Source of the DNA: Olavius algarvensis Delta 4 endosymbiont
GTDB taxonomy: Bacteria; Desulfobacterota; Desulfobacteria; Desulfobacterales; CAJINA01
NCBI GenBank assembly: GCA_905176665.1
Contig: CAJINA010000119.1
Location: forward strand, 150,224 to 214,223
Length of the DNA: 64,000 nt
Reading direction: 5' to 3'
Each line of letters opens with the position of its first letter. Position 1 is the stretch's first letter. This document shows, piece by piece, positions 1 through 8,169 of this stretch. The notes below the pieces were generated by a model. That model saw only the letters and a program-made list of their open reading frames with translations. It was not told where the DNA came from and searched no databases. Position numbers and translations under genes: made by a program.

Positions 1-387
1 CGGGATCATGTATTTTGCATCGAAGAGGTAGTCGATTCGGACGACGAACGCATTGATGAACAACAGGATGGTGGCTACGGGCAGCAGGATCGATAGGAAT
101 ACCGGGCCGAAGAGTTTGGAGATCTTCAAACGGCTGCTCTTCAGCACCGTGTAAGATGCCACCGCGATCATGATCAGGATATAGAGACCGTTAACCCAGG
201 CCAAATTGAACTTGAACAGATATTTCAAATATAACCCGACCAGGCTCAACTGGAGCGTCATGCGCAGGGTCGACCAGAGGATCGTCCGGTTCAAGGCCAG
301 CCGGAACCGGCCGCTCACCCATAGAACCGGTATGAGAAAAAGAAAGAGCAGGGCAAGTGACACCGGCTCTATATCGTGGGCACCCAT
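1..387 (-). CDS. FetB-like ABC transporter permease (partial, cut by window edge)
   Basis: The reverse strand encodes 129 codons from an ATG at 387 and runs off the left edge. The protein is very hydrophobic, with at least three membrane segments, for example LALLFLFLIPVLWV and GLYILIMIAVASYTVL. The arrangement with an adjacent short ATPase matches the UPF0014/FetB family, the membrane half of a small ABC exporter implicated in iron efflux. The start overlaps the stop of the ATPase gene by one base (TGATG), so the two are translationally coupled. The substrate is inferred from the family only, and the C-terminal half is not visible. Confidence 0.75.
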   Translation of the reverse strand, partial: MGAHDIEPVSLALLFLFLIPVLWVSGRFRLALNRTILWSTLRMTLQLSLVGLYLKYLFKFNLAWVNGLYILIMIAVASYTVLKSSRLKISKLFGPVFLSILLPVATILLFINAFVVRIDYLFDAKYMIP

Positions 388-1004
388 CAAGACCACCTCA
401 CTATTTTCAGGTTGTCAGCCTTGCGCCAGATGTCATCGTGCGAAACAATCAGGACGGTTTTACCCGTGGCCATGACATAGTCTACCACTTTCCTGCGCAG
501 CTTTTTATCCAGTGACGATGTCGGCTCGTCGAGGAGCCAGACCGGTCGATTGAGCAAAAAACAGACCAGCAGACCCAGGCGCTGGCGCTCGCCCCCGGAT
601 AGCTTTTGCATGTCCTGGCGCAGGATGTCGTCTCCCAGGTCCAGCATCTTCATCAGATGTTCCCGATGGGCGGGCATGGGGACCAGACCCCGGTTGGGCT
701 CATAGCTGAAGACTTCATCCAGCACAGCGTTCACCGGTGCGTTTCTGAAATCAATATCCTGGCTCAGATAGAAAAGGTTGCGGCGAACGGCCCTGATAGT
801 GCGCGCGTTCACTTCACGATCATTGTATAAAACCCTGCCGGAGCTTATGCGTGTGAATCCCAGGAGGATTTTAAACAGCGAGGTCTTGCCGCAGCCCGAG
901 GGGCCGGAAATGAGCAGTTTTTCGTTTTCGGATACTTCCAGGCTGAATCCGGAGAAGATATTCTTTCCGGCATAATCCAGATGGATATCGTCATACCTGA
1001 TCAT
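387..1004 (-). CDS. FetA-like ABC transporter ATP-binding protein
   Basis: A 205-residue single ABC ATPase. Walker A GPSGCGKT is at residues 34-41, the signature LSGGERQ at about 135-141, Walker B WLLDE at about 156-160, and an H-loop histidine lies in VSHDD near 193. The short length and pairing with a UPF0014-type permease fit FetA/YbbL, the cytoplasmic motor of a putative metal exporter. Its ATG overlaps the PadR stop (ATGA) and its stop overlaps the permease start, giving a tight three-gene operon. Expression is probably controlled by the PadR repressor at the operon head. Confidence 0.8.
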   Translation of the reverse strand: MIRYDDIHLDYAGKNIFSGFSLEVSENEKLLISGPSGCGKTSLFKILLGFTRISSGRVLYNDREVNARTIRAVRRNLFYLSQDIDFRNAPVNAVLDEVFSYEPNRGLVPMPAHREHLMKMLDLGDDILRQDMQKLSGGERQRLGLLVCFLLNRPVWLLDEPTSSLDKKLRRKVVDYVMATGKTVLIVSHDDIWRKADNLKIVRWS

Positions 1005-1318
1005 GGGTCGGTTTCCTCGATCTCGTGAAAAAGTTCGGCTGCTTTTTTCCCAGCCGCTTTGAAAACCTCGTTTCCGAGCGGTGTAATGGCGTAGTATTTC
1101 CGGATCTTGCCGTTGACGACCTTTTCTGTTTTTTCAAGCAAGCCGGAGGCCGTCATGCTGCCGAGCAGGGGGTAGAGTGTCCCCGGGCTTACCTCATAGC
1201 CGTGTGATTTCAGCTCCGCCATCATCCAAACGCCGTAAACGGGCTCTTTTTTGGCGTGGTGCAGGATGTGCAGCTGAACGAAACCACGGTAAAGACGCTG
1301 TAGAACTTTCGTTTTCAT
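1001..1318 (-). CDS. PadR family transcriptional regulator
   Basis: A 105-residue winged-helix protein. It carries the typical PadR core, with YGVWMMAELKSHGYEVSPG followed by TLYPLLGSM, then a wing rich in basic residues and a short C-terminal helix. I chose the ATG at 1318 because a strong ribosome site (AAGGTGGAG) lies just upstream and the longer reading frame would start inside the operator palindrome. It is the first gene of the operon with the FetAB-like exporter. PadR proteins usually repress their own operon and respond to a small ligand. The perfect inverted repeat over the promoter supports autoregulation here; the ligand is unknown. Confidence 0.85.
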   Translation of the reverse strand: MKTKVLQRLYRGFVQLHILHHAKKEPVYGVWMMAELKSHGYEVSPGTLYPLLGSMTASGLLEKTEKVVNGKIRKYYAITPLGNEVFKAAGKKAAELFHEIEETDP

Positions 1319-1325
1319 TTTCTCC

Positions 1326-1380
1326 ACCTTAATATCCATTTTCGATATCGTAATACAATATCGAAAATGGATATTAAGGT
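1326..1380. promoter_or_regulatory. Perfect 23-bp inverted repeat, probable PadR operator
   Basis: Arms at 1326-1348 and 1358-1380 are exact reverse complements separated by 9 bases. The upstream arm (on the reverse strand) contains the -10 hexamer and the downstream arm runs into the ribosome binding site of padR, so a protein bound here would block transcription, and an RNA hairpin would hide the ribosome site. The size and position fit a PadR dimer site, although 23-bp perfect arms are longer than usual. Confidence 0.75.
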
Positions 1381-1399
1381 AAGCTGTAGGGTTTGTCAA
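1371..1399 (-). promoter_or_regulatory. Sigma70-type promoter of padR-fetAB-like operon
   Basis: On the reverse strand TTGACA (1394-1399) is followed after exactly 17 bases by TAATAT (1371-1376). This is close to the consensus housekeeping promoter. The -10 box sits inside the first arm of the inverted repeat, which implies tight repression when the regulator is bound. Confidence 0.75.
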
Positions 1400-1467
1400 C
1401 GGGTCATTGAAAGAAAGCGGGTCGCCACTTTTCAGCGGGCAAATTTTCGCGGATAAGGGGGGGGCGG

Positions 1468-2604
1468 TTATGCCATGGCGGCCTCAAGTACGGCAAACAG
1501 CCGGTCGATATCCGCAGGTGTGTTGTACAGGTGCGGGGCTACCCGGATGGCATCCCCACGGACACTGGCGTATACGTTTTGGGCGGCAAACCGGGCGGGT
1601 AGGTCGCCGGGCAGTCCCGCGGGCAGATACAGACCCAGCATGTGGGGCGCCCGCATCTTTTGCGGGGCAACCTGAAACCCCAGGTCGGCCGCGCGGGTGG
1701 CAATCTGGCCGGTCAGTGTCCGCAGGGTTGCGGCGATGTCGGTAACGCCCCAGGCCAGGATCTGGGTCAGGGCGGCTTTCACTACCGGCGCCAGGAAAAA
1801 GCTGCTGCCGCCGCCCACATCAAATCGTCGGGCACCGGGCTGGTAGCCATTGCGGTAGTCCACCAGGCGTGAAAAATCCTCGGACGCTTCCCGGTTCAGC
1901 CAGTTTTCCTCCAGCGGCCGTCCGTCCAGCCACTTTGCGTCCACATAGCAAAACCCGTATCCGTAGGCGCCCAGCAGCCACTTGTGGGCGCCGGTAGCCA
2001 GGAAATCAGGTTGCACGTCCCGCACGGAAAAAGGCAGCGCGCCCAGCGATTGAATCGCGTCGATGACCAGGGCGCTGCCAAGGGCCCGGCATTTTTCTCC
2101 GATGCGGACCAGGTCCAACACGGTGCCGTCGGTCCAGTGACAGTTGGGCAGGGCGGTAATGGCGACCTTGTCATCGATCGCCGCCAGGACAGCTGCGGTC
2201 CAATCCTGGTCAGCCGGTCGGGAGACGGTGATAATGGCGGCCCCTTTTTCCGCGGCCAGTCGGTGCCAGGGGTAGACATTGGAGGGGAACTGATCCTGCA
2301 GAACCAGGATGGATTGTCCCGGTTCTATCGGTATATTCTTGGCTGCCAGGGCAATACCGTAGGAAACAGCCGGGATAATCGCCACCTGGTCCGGGGTGCC
2401 GTCCACCAGTTGACTGAAGAGGGTCCGGTTTTCCTCGCCGGTTTCAAAAAAGTCGCCGGAGGCGATACACCAGGGGGTGTTCTTGTCTTCGATGGCCCGC
2501 TGGCCGGCAGCCGCAGCCGTGCGCATGAGCGGGGCCGTATAGGCACAGTTGAAATAGGCCACGTCATCCGGGAATGCAAACAGGTGTCGCTGGCAGGGGA
2601 TCAT
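1468..2604 (-). CDS. Class V aminotransferase (PLP-dependent, cysteine desulfurase/isopenicillin-N epimerase-like)
   Basis: A 378-residue fold-type I PLP enzyme. The Schiff-base lysine lies in GAHKWLLG near residue 208 and the cofactor-binding aspartate in IDAIQSLG near 182. There is no conserved cysteine loop typical of SufS, so a cysteine desulfurase function is doubtful; epimerase, lyase or selenocysteine lyase-like activity are alternatives. The start at 2604 is preceded by AGAGAGG at good spacing; an extension upstream to 2634 has no ribosome site. It follows the COG2984-type ABC genes on the same strand with a gap of about 150 bases and may be co-transcribed. Confidence 0.75.
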   Translation of the reverse strand: MIPCQRHLFAFPDDVAYFNCAYTAPLMRTAAAAGQRAIEDKNTPWCIASGDFFETGEENRTLFSQLVDGTPDQVAIIPAVSYGIALAAKNIPIEPGQSILVLQDQFPSNVYPWHRLAAEKGAAIITVSRPADQDWTAAVLAAIDDKVAITALPNCHWTDGTVLDLVRIGEKCRALGSALVIDAIQSLGALPFSVRDVQPDFLATGAHKWLLGAYGYGFCYVDAKWLDGRPLEENWLNREASEDFSRLVDYRNGYQPGARRFDVGGGSSFFLAPVVKAALTQILAWGVTDIAATLRTLTGQIATRAADLGFQVAPQKMRAPHMLGLYLPAGLPGDLPARFAAQNVYASVRGDAIRVAPHLYNTPADIDRLFAVLEAAMA

Positions 2605-2759
2605 GGGTTTTCCTCTCTGTGGTAGTTGGTGCACCTATGGTAGGGGAAAAAAAAGAACATAACAGAGACAGAATTGTCGAAAAATTTAGGTAACAGAATT
2701 CGCTGGGTGATCACGCCCAACACAGAGACTGCGTTCGAGGAGAGGGTTTGAACCCGCTT

Positions 2760-3575
2760 CTAAGGTATCTCCGGGCGACAGGCCAGCAGCGTTTCATCTT
2801 TCAAGGTGGTGCCGAACTGGTTGATGACTTCCTGGATGGTCAGGCCCTGCTTTTCGGCCCCCTGCACATCCAGCTGGATTCCGCCCTGGTGGAGCATGAT
2901 CATCCGGTTGCCGTATTGCAGGGCCTGGCTCATGTTATGGGTTACCATCAAGGTGGTGATGTTATTCTCCGCAACCATCTGGTTGGTCAGGGTGATCACT
3001 TTTTCAGCGGTGCGGGGATCCAGGGCCGCGGTATGTTCGTCCAGTAAAAGCAGTTTGGGAAGGGTCAACGTGGCCATCAGCAGGGTCAGGGATTGGCGTT
3101 GTCCTCCGGAAAGCAGGCCCACGGATTGTTTGAGCCGATCTTCAAGCCCGAGGTCCAGCACTTTCAGGATTTCACGGTAATGCCGGCGGCGTTGGTGGGT
3201 AACGCCCCATTTCAAACTCCGGACCCGGCCCCGCAGTTCGGCCATGCAGAGGTTTTCCTCGATGGTCATGTCACCGGCGGTGCCCATGGTCGGGCTCTGG
3301 AAAACACGGGAGATATAGCTGGCCATCTTGTAGTCCGGTGCCCGGGTCAGGTCGGCGCCATCGATGATCACCTGGCCTTCGTCGGGCGTGTAGGTGCCGG
3401 CGATGACGTTCAGGAGCGTGGATTTCCCCGCACCGTTGGAGCCGATGATCGTGATAAAATCACCGGCGGACACGTCCAGATCGACCCCATCCAGGGCGTG
3501 CTTTTCGTCCTGGGTGCCCGCGTTGAAGATTTTAACGATGCCCTTTAAGGACAGCATGTTGGCGGTCACGGTCAT
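2760..3575 (-). CDS. ABC transporter ATP-binding protein (COG1101-type)
   Basis: A 271-residue ABC ATPase with Walker A GSNGAGKS (about 45-52), signature LSGGQ (about 155-159) and Walker B LLLLDE (about 175-180). The H-loop histidine lies in MVTHNMSQAL. The long insertion before the signature and the Q-loop FQSPTMG resemble the ATPases paired with COG4120 permeases and COG2984 binding proteins, in the same family as the tryptophan/tyrosine-type importers. The ATG overlaps the permease stop by four bases (ATGA). The gene ends in TAG. Confidence 0.85.
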   Translation of the reverse strand: MTVTANMLSLKGIVKIFNAGTQDEKHALDGVDLDVSAGDFITIIGSNGAGKSTLLNVIAGTYTPDEGQVIIDGADLTRAPDYKMASYISRVFQSPTMGTAGDMTIEENLCMAELRGRVRSLKWGVTHQRRRHYREILKVLDLGLEDRLKQSVGLLSGGQRQSLTLLMATLTLPKLLLLDEHTAALDPRTAEKVITLTNQMVAENNITTLMVTHNMSQALQYGNRMIMLHQGGIQLDVQGAEKQGLTIQEVINQFGTTLKDETLLACRPEIP

Positions 3576-4462
3576 ACCCCTCTCAGGTGGATTTTCCCCT
3601 CCCGGCTCTTTTTGAAGGCCGGGATGCCCAATGCGATGATGACCATAAACCCGGTGGCCATTTTCAGGTCTGTCGGCGCCAATCCCAAACGCAGACCCAG
3701 GGATATGATAAACCGGTATAGCAGCGACCCGATGACGGCAGCCAGGGTGAGTCGAAATACCGTTTTGGGTTTGAGCATGGCTTCGCCAATAATGATCGAG
3801 GCCAGGCCGGCCACGATCATCCCGATGCCCATGCCCACGTCGGAAAACCCCTGATCCTGAGCAATCAGGGCTCCGGACAGCGCAACCAGCGCGTTGGAAA
3901 GCCCCAGGCCGAATACGGTGGCGTTATCCGTATTGACACCCAGCGAACGGATCATGTCTTCATTGTTGCCGGTGGCGCGCAGAGCCATTCCGTATTCCGT
4001 GTGCAGGAAAAGATCCAGCAGGATTTTGACCACCAGGGTCACCAGCAGGAAAAAGGTGATCACCGGGACATAGCGCACCACGTCCATATTTTCCATAAAG
4101 GTGAATACGGTTGGTCGGTCCAGCAGCTGTATGTTGGCCCGCCCCATGATACGCAAGTTGACGGAATACAAGATGGTCATCATGAGGATGCCGGCCAGCA
4201 GGCTGTTGATTTTCAGGCGCGTGTTGAGCAGGCCGGTCAGCGCCCCTGCCAAAAAACCGGCCATCACGGCGGCAACCACGGCCAGAGAGGGATCGACGCC
4301 CTCAAAAATCAGTCGGGCGGCCACCGCCCCGCCTAATGGAAAGCTGCCGTCCACAGTCAGATCGGGAAAGGCGAGGACCCGGAAAGCGAGGGCGATGCCC
4401 AGGGCTACCAGGGCATAGGCCAGGCCCTGCTGCAAACTGATTGGGAGAATACTCAGAATCAT
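3572..4462 (-). CDS. ABC transporter permease (COG4120-type)
   Basis: A 296-residue integral membrane protein with about eight hydrophobic segments. It resembles branched-chain amino acid permeases, with LAFRVLAFPDLTVDGSFPLGG near the N-terminus and the cytoplasmic EAA-like region GYGMALRATGNNEDM. It is the single permease of an importer formed with the adjacent ATPase and the binding protein at 4862-5818. The gap of about 400 bases to the binding-protein gene holds a hairpin and a MITE-like repeat, which may set the ratio of binding protein to membrane components. Confidence 0.85.
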   Translation of the reverse strand: MILSILPISLQQGLAYALVALGIALAFRVLAFPDLTVDGSFPLGGAVAARLIFEGVDPSLAVVAAVMAGFLAGALTGLLNTRLKINSLLAGILMMTILYSVNLRIMGRANIQLLDRPTVFTFMENMDVVRYVPVITFFLLVTLVVKILLDLFLHTEYGMALRATGNNEDMIRSLGVNTDNATVFGLGLSNALVALSGALIAQDQGFSDVGMGIGMIVAGLASIIIGEAMLKPKTVFRLTLAAVIGSLLYRFIISLGLRLGLAPTDLKMATGFMVIIALGIPAFKKSREGKIHLRGV

Positions 4463-4560
4463 AACTGTCTTTTTGGAGGCTTCCTGATTTTAAATTGCCT
4501 GTAGTGTTGTGTCTCCTAAGCTCCTTGTATAAGGGCGCTGCCATAAAAATGCTCAAGAGT

Positions 4561-4725
4561 GACGAAAATTCCGAAATCCGAATATCGAAACCCGCAACAA
4601 AAGGGCAAATCACAATGACAAAAGAAACAGACAAAACCTGTAATTACAACAGGTAATCCTCAATTTTTATCATTTGATCATTTGAATTTGTTTCGAATTT
4701 CGTGCTTCGTATTTCGGAATTCGTT
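4561..4725. repeat. MITE-like imperfect inverted repeat element
   Basis: About 165 bases, AT-rich, with imperfect terminal inverted repeats. The left end reads ACGAAAATTCCGAAATCCGA and the right end, reverse complemented, ACGAATTCCGAAATACGA; the similarity continues through the CAACAAA and CAAATGA blocks. A small hairpin, ACCTGT/ACAGGT (about 4635-4653), lies in the centre. It has no coding capacity. It lies between the binding-protein and permease genes of one ABC operon. The composition contrasts sharply with the flanking GC-rich genes. Confidence 0.55.
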
Positions 4726-4803
4726 AAACCCATAAAATCGATATCAAGTGGTCCATAGATATTGGTCTAATTTATGGGACGCAACACTAGCTTAATTCTA
4801 TAT

Positions 4804-4840
4804 AACAGGGCGGGTAGAATCCGATCCTGCCCGCCCTGTT
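4804..4840 (-). terminator. Stable hairpin after the binding-protein gene (terminator or attenuator)
   Basis: Arms AACAGGGCGGG (4804-4814) and CCCGCCCTGTT (4830-4840) form an 11-bp GC-rich stem with a 15-base loop. It lies about 20 bases beyond the stop of the substrate-binding protein gene. The T-rich run is on the + strand side (TTTTGTATTT), so on the reverse strand it is more likely an RNA-stabilising or partial attenuating structure than a strong intrinsic terminator. Confidence 0.55.
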
Positions 4841-4861
4841 TTGTATTTATCCAGGCTCCGG

Positions 4862-5818
4862 CTATTTAATAAGCTTGTCGGCCCGGCTGATGATGCTCTG
4901 TTTTATCGTAACACCCTGTTTTTTAGCGTTTTTAACGCTCAGATGCAACACCAGGTTTTCCGCCAGTCCGGAGGGGATGGCGCCGGGGTTTTTACCTTTC
5001 AGCACCATGGCGGCCTTTTTACCGGCCGCATAGCCTACCTCGAAATAGTTGAAGCCCAACGCCGCGATGGCTCCCAGGGGCACCTGGTCGGTGTTGCCCA
5101 CGAAAAACGGGATCCGGTTGGCATTGCATACCTTGGTTACGGAGCCCAGGGCCGAGGCGACCATGTTGTCCGAGGTAATGTAAATCGCGTCCACCCGGCC
5201 GACGAGAGACTGGGCCGCGGTGTAGACCTCGGCCGAGTTGGAGATGGTGACTTCGATAAGCTCCATACCGTGCTTTTTGACTGCGGCGCGCGTCCAGTTG
5301 ATACTCTGAACCGAGTTGGCGTCGCCGGCGTTATAGATAGTGCCCCATTTTTTGGCTGCCGGGACTATTTGGGTGTATAAATCAATCTGGCGCTCGATCG
5401 GCCAGGCATCGGAAACCCCGGTGACATTGCCGCCGGCGGCATCCATGGTTTTTACCAAACCGGCATCCACCGGGTCCGTAACCGAGGAATAGACAACGGG
5501 GATGTCTTTAATCACCTTGCAGGCGGCCTGGGCCGTCGGGGTGGCGATGGCGTGCACGAGGTCGACCTTGTCGGCGGCAAATTTCTGAGCGATGGCCTGG
5601 GCATTGGACATCTCACCCTGGGCATTCTGGTAATCATATTTCACCTGGACCCCCGCGTCCTGCAGGGCCTTTTCGAAGCCTTTCTGATCTGCTTCCAGGG
5701 CTGGATGAGAAACAATGGTGGTTACGCCAACTTTAAACACCTTGGCGGTTGCTGCACCAGGGATCAACAGCGAAACCACTAATAACATTGCCATTACTGC
5801 TGCCATTTTCTTCATCAT
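4862..5818 (-). CDS. ABC transporter substrate-binding protein (COG2984-type)
   Basis: A 318-residue periplasmic protein with a clear signal peptide (MMKKMAAVMAMLLVVSLLIP, cleavage after the following GAATA). The mature part has the two-lobed Peripla_BP_4 / ABC_sub_bind pattern, for example GVTTIVSHPALEADQKGF and PVVYSSVTDPVDAGLV. The start at 5818 has AGGAGG six bases upstream. A TTGACA box lies at 5876-5881. The family binds small organic solutes, with aromatic amino acids known for some members; the ligand here cannot be told. The gene ends in TAG with an in-frame TAA a few codons later. Confidence 0.85.
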   Translation of the reverse strand: MMKKMAAVMAMLLVVSLLIPGAATAKVFKVGVTTIVSHPALEADQKGFEKALQDAGVQVKYDYQNAQGEMSNAQAIAQKFAADKVDLVHAIATPTAQAACKVIKDIPVVYSSVTDPVDAGLVKTMDAAGGNVTGVSDAWPIERQIDLYTQIVPAAKKWGTIYNAGDANSVQSINWTRAAVKKHGMELIEVTISNSAEVYTAAQSLVGRVDAIYITSDNMVASALGSVTKVCNANRIPFFVGNTDQVPLGAIAALGFNYFEVGYAAGKKAAMVLKGKNPGAIPSGLAENLVLHLSVKNAKKQGVTIKQSIISRADKLIK

Positions 5819-5911
5819 AACCGGCCTCCTCGTTTTATTTTGTGATTTCAAATGGTTAAAATAAATAGACGTCTCTGTCAAGAAAAACCTATACCTGCGT
5901 GATGGCTTTTA

Positions 5912-7717
5912 CTAAGCATATAGCGCCTCTATAGCCTCACCGTATTTGTCCAGGATCTTTTTTCTTTTAAGTTTGAGCGTTTGGGTAAGCAAGCCGTTTT
6001 CGACCGTAAAGGCCTCTGCTGAATAGAGCATCTTCTGCGGTATTTCATAGCCACCATAGGTTTGCTTTAAGTGCGATGTGATTTCTTCGTCCAGAAAGCG
6101 GGTGATATCTTCATCTTCAAGAAAGGCCGCGTGATCCACCGCCGCCAGGCCCTTTTCGCGGGCAACCGGTTCCAAAAAGGCCATGTCCGGTACCACCAGG
6201 GCCACAGTGAAATCTTTGCCGGCACCGTAAAGGAGGGCACTGGCCACGAACCGGTTTAGCTTCATATCTTCTTCGATGGCGGCCGGATGGACATATTTAC
6301 CGTTGGAGGGTTTGTACGCTTCCTTGAAACGGCCCGTGATATGAAGAAAGCCCTTTTCGTCCAGCCAGCCCCGGTCGCCGGTGCGGAAGCCGCCATCCGC
6401 CGTCATTACCGCTTCGGTTTGTTGCGGCTTGTTATAGTATCCCTGCATGATGTTTGGCCCGTAGGCGACAATTTCTCCATCCCGGCTGTTCTCGCCGGTA
6501 AGGGTCTTGTCGATTTTGATACGGATATGCTTGCCGGGGGTGCCCACCGAGCCCATAAGATTGCCGTAAACCGGGCCATTGAAAGTCAGCGCCAGGGAAG
6601 ATTCGGTCAGGCCGTAGCCGTCGTAGGTTTCGATGCCGACATCCTGGAAAAAGAGTTTTATCTCCTCATTCATTACGGCACTGCCGGTCAAGGCCATTTT
6701 CAAGCGTCCGCCGAAGGTGCCCCGAATTTTTTCGAAAACCAGTTTGTCCAGGATTTTGAGTTTGAGGCTCTTCCGGCCCGAAGCACGCCTTTTGGCGGCC
6801 TCCTTTTTAGCCATATTGAAAAGTATTCTCGCAAGGCCGCCTTTGGCCTCGATTTTTGCGTGCACGCCGGCATAAATAGTGTTGAAAATGCGCGGGACGG
6901 CGACCAGAGCGGTTGGGCGCACTTTCTGGATATCCTCTATCAGGGTATCCAGGCTGTCCATCAAGCCGGCACTGCCGCCACAGACCGCGCCGTGGTAGAG
7001 TTCGCCCACCTGACCGAAAATGTGTCCCCACGGTAAGATCGAAAAGGAAACCGTATGCTCGTCAAGGGGGGCGAAACTGTCGCGCAGAATTTTTAGCATG
7101 GCGGTGTAATTGCCATGACTCAAAAGCACGCCCTTGGGATCGCCGGTGGTGCCGGAGGTATATATCAAGCCGGCGATATCGTCCCGATCGGGTTTAACGG
7201 CCGCGACCGAGTTTTCGGCGCCCAGGGCTTCCAGGGCACCCAGCGTGAAATCCCCTTCGCCCCGGATGACCACAATTTTTTCAAGGGCGGGCAAGCTGTC
7301 CCTTAGGGAGGCAATCTGGTCGTGTATATCGGGACTGGCTACAAAGACGACCTTCATGCCGCTGTCTTGGATGATGTACTGCCAGGCGGAGAGGAGTTCT
7401 TTTTCATACATCGGCACGAACCAGGCCCCCCGGCTGTAGGTCGCATGGGCCACCATGGGGTATTCCACCGAATTGTTCATGATGATGCCGACCACGTCGT
7501 CTTTGCCGACCCCAATCCGGGCCAATCCGCCGCGTAGCCGCGCAACCCGGGTGGCAATCTGGCCGTGGGTCACCCACTCGTATTCCCCGGTGCGGCTGTT
7601 TTTCACCCCGAGGCAGGGGCGGTCCGCGAATTTAGCAAGCCCCTCCTCGTAAAGATCCACCAGGTTGTAGGGCGGGTCCTGGAACCATTCCTCACGGGCG
7701 TTGTCGAACTTGCGCAT
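5912..7717 (-). CDS. Long-chain acyl-CoA synthetase (AMP-forming ligase)
   Basis: A 601-residue ANL-superfamily enzyme. The P-loop YTSGTTGDPKG is near residue 190, the adenylate motif DGYGLTE is in the middle, and the ribose-binding TGDRG lies before the C-terminal lid with the hinge region GRFKEAYK. This layout fits FadD15-like long-chain fatty acid:CoA ligases, which activate a carboxylate with ATP and CoA at the inner membrane. It sits 94 bases upstream of the ABC binding-protein gene on the same strand. Such pairs suggest uptake and CoA activation of a carboxylic substrate, but that link is inference. It ends in tandem TAG TAA. Confidence 0.88.
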   Translation of the reverse strand: MRKFDNAREEWFQDPPYNLVDLYEEGLAKFADRPCLGVKNSRTGEYEWVTHGQIATRVARLRGGLARIGVGKDDVVGIIMNNSVEYPMVAHATYSRGAWFVPMYEKELLSAWQYIIQDSGMKVVFVASPDIHDQIASLRDSLPALEKIVVIRGEGDFTLGALEALGAENSVAAVKPDRDDIAGLIYTSGTTGDPKGVLLSHGNYTAMLKILRDSFAPLDEHTVSFSILPWGHIFGQVGELYHGAVCGGSAGLMDSLDTLIEDIQKVRPTALVAVPRIFNTIYAGVHAKIEAKGGLARILFNMAKKEAAKRRASGRKSLKLKILDKLVFEKIRGTFGGRLKMALTGSAVMNEEIKLFFQDVGIETYDGYGLTESSLALTFNGPVYGNLMGSVGTPGKHIRIKIDKTLTGENSRDGEIVAYGPNIMQGYYNKPQQTEAVMTADGGFRTGDRGWLDEKGFLHITGRFKEAYKPSNGKYVHPAAIEEDMKLNRFVASALLYGAGKDFTVALVVPDMAFLEPVAREKGLAAVDHAAFLEDEDITRFLDEEITSHLKQTYGGYEIPQKMLYSAEAFTVENGLLTQTLKLKRKKILDKYGEAIEALYA

Positions 7718-8169
7718 CCGTTTTGGCCTTTCTTATTTATAAATAAACGAGCTGTACTGTCGCTGGAAATGATGGGTTTGGTTTTTAGGGATGGTGCCGG
7801 CCGGCCGAAAGGAGCGGTCGCTGGTTGTATTAAGCCGGAATCGAAAGGCGCTCCGTACTCATCGCCGACTACAGGAACTAAAATAACGAATACCACCCGG
7901 ATTGTCAACTTGGACGCCGGGGCAAGAGGCCAAACCCGTGAAGCGGCTACTGTTTTCAAAACAGCGGTCTTTTGGTATCTGGTCTGGGTGCGATAGCCAA
8001 GGCAGCCTGGCCAAGCGAATGGTTGCCCAGTGGCGGTCTTGCTTCGGAAGTGTTTCGGATCTATACTCATGGCAGTCTGAAGCGAGATGTACCGGTGTGT
8101 CGCACCCAAACCCATCTCTTACCGGAGTGCCCTGCCATTTTCTCACGAAAACGAAAAATGGAGGACTTC
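7718..8169. other. Divergent intergenic region without a convincing gene
   Basis: About 450 bases separate the divergent acyl-CoA synthetase and methyltransferase genes. Open frames on both strands here have no ribosome site and no recognisable domain, so I leave them out. A short palindrome (CTGTTTT/AAAACAG, around 7950) is present. The region presumably holds the promoters of both flanking genes, but I cannot place them reliably. Confidence 0.5.

Noticed and set aside
2735..2765. tRNA-like T-arm (GGGTTTGAACCC palindrome)
   Set aside because: The stem does not extend to five pairs and no acceptor, D or anticodon arms are found.
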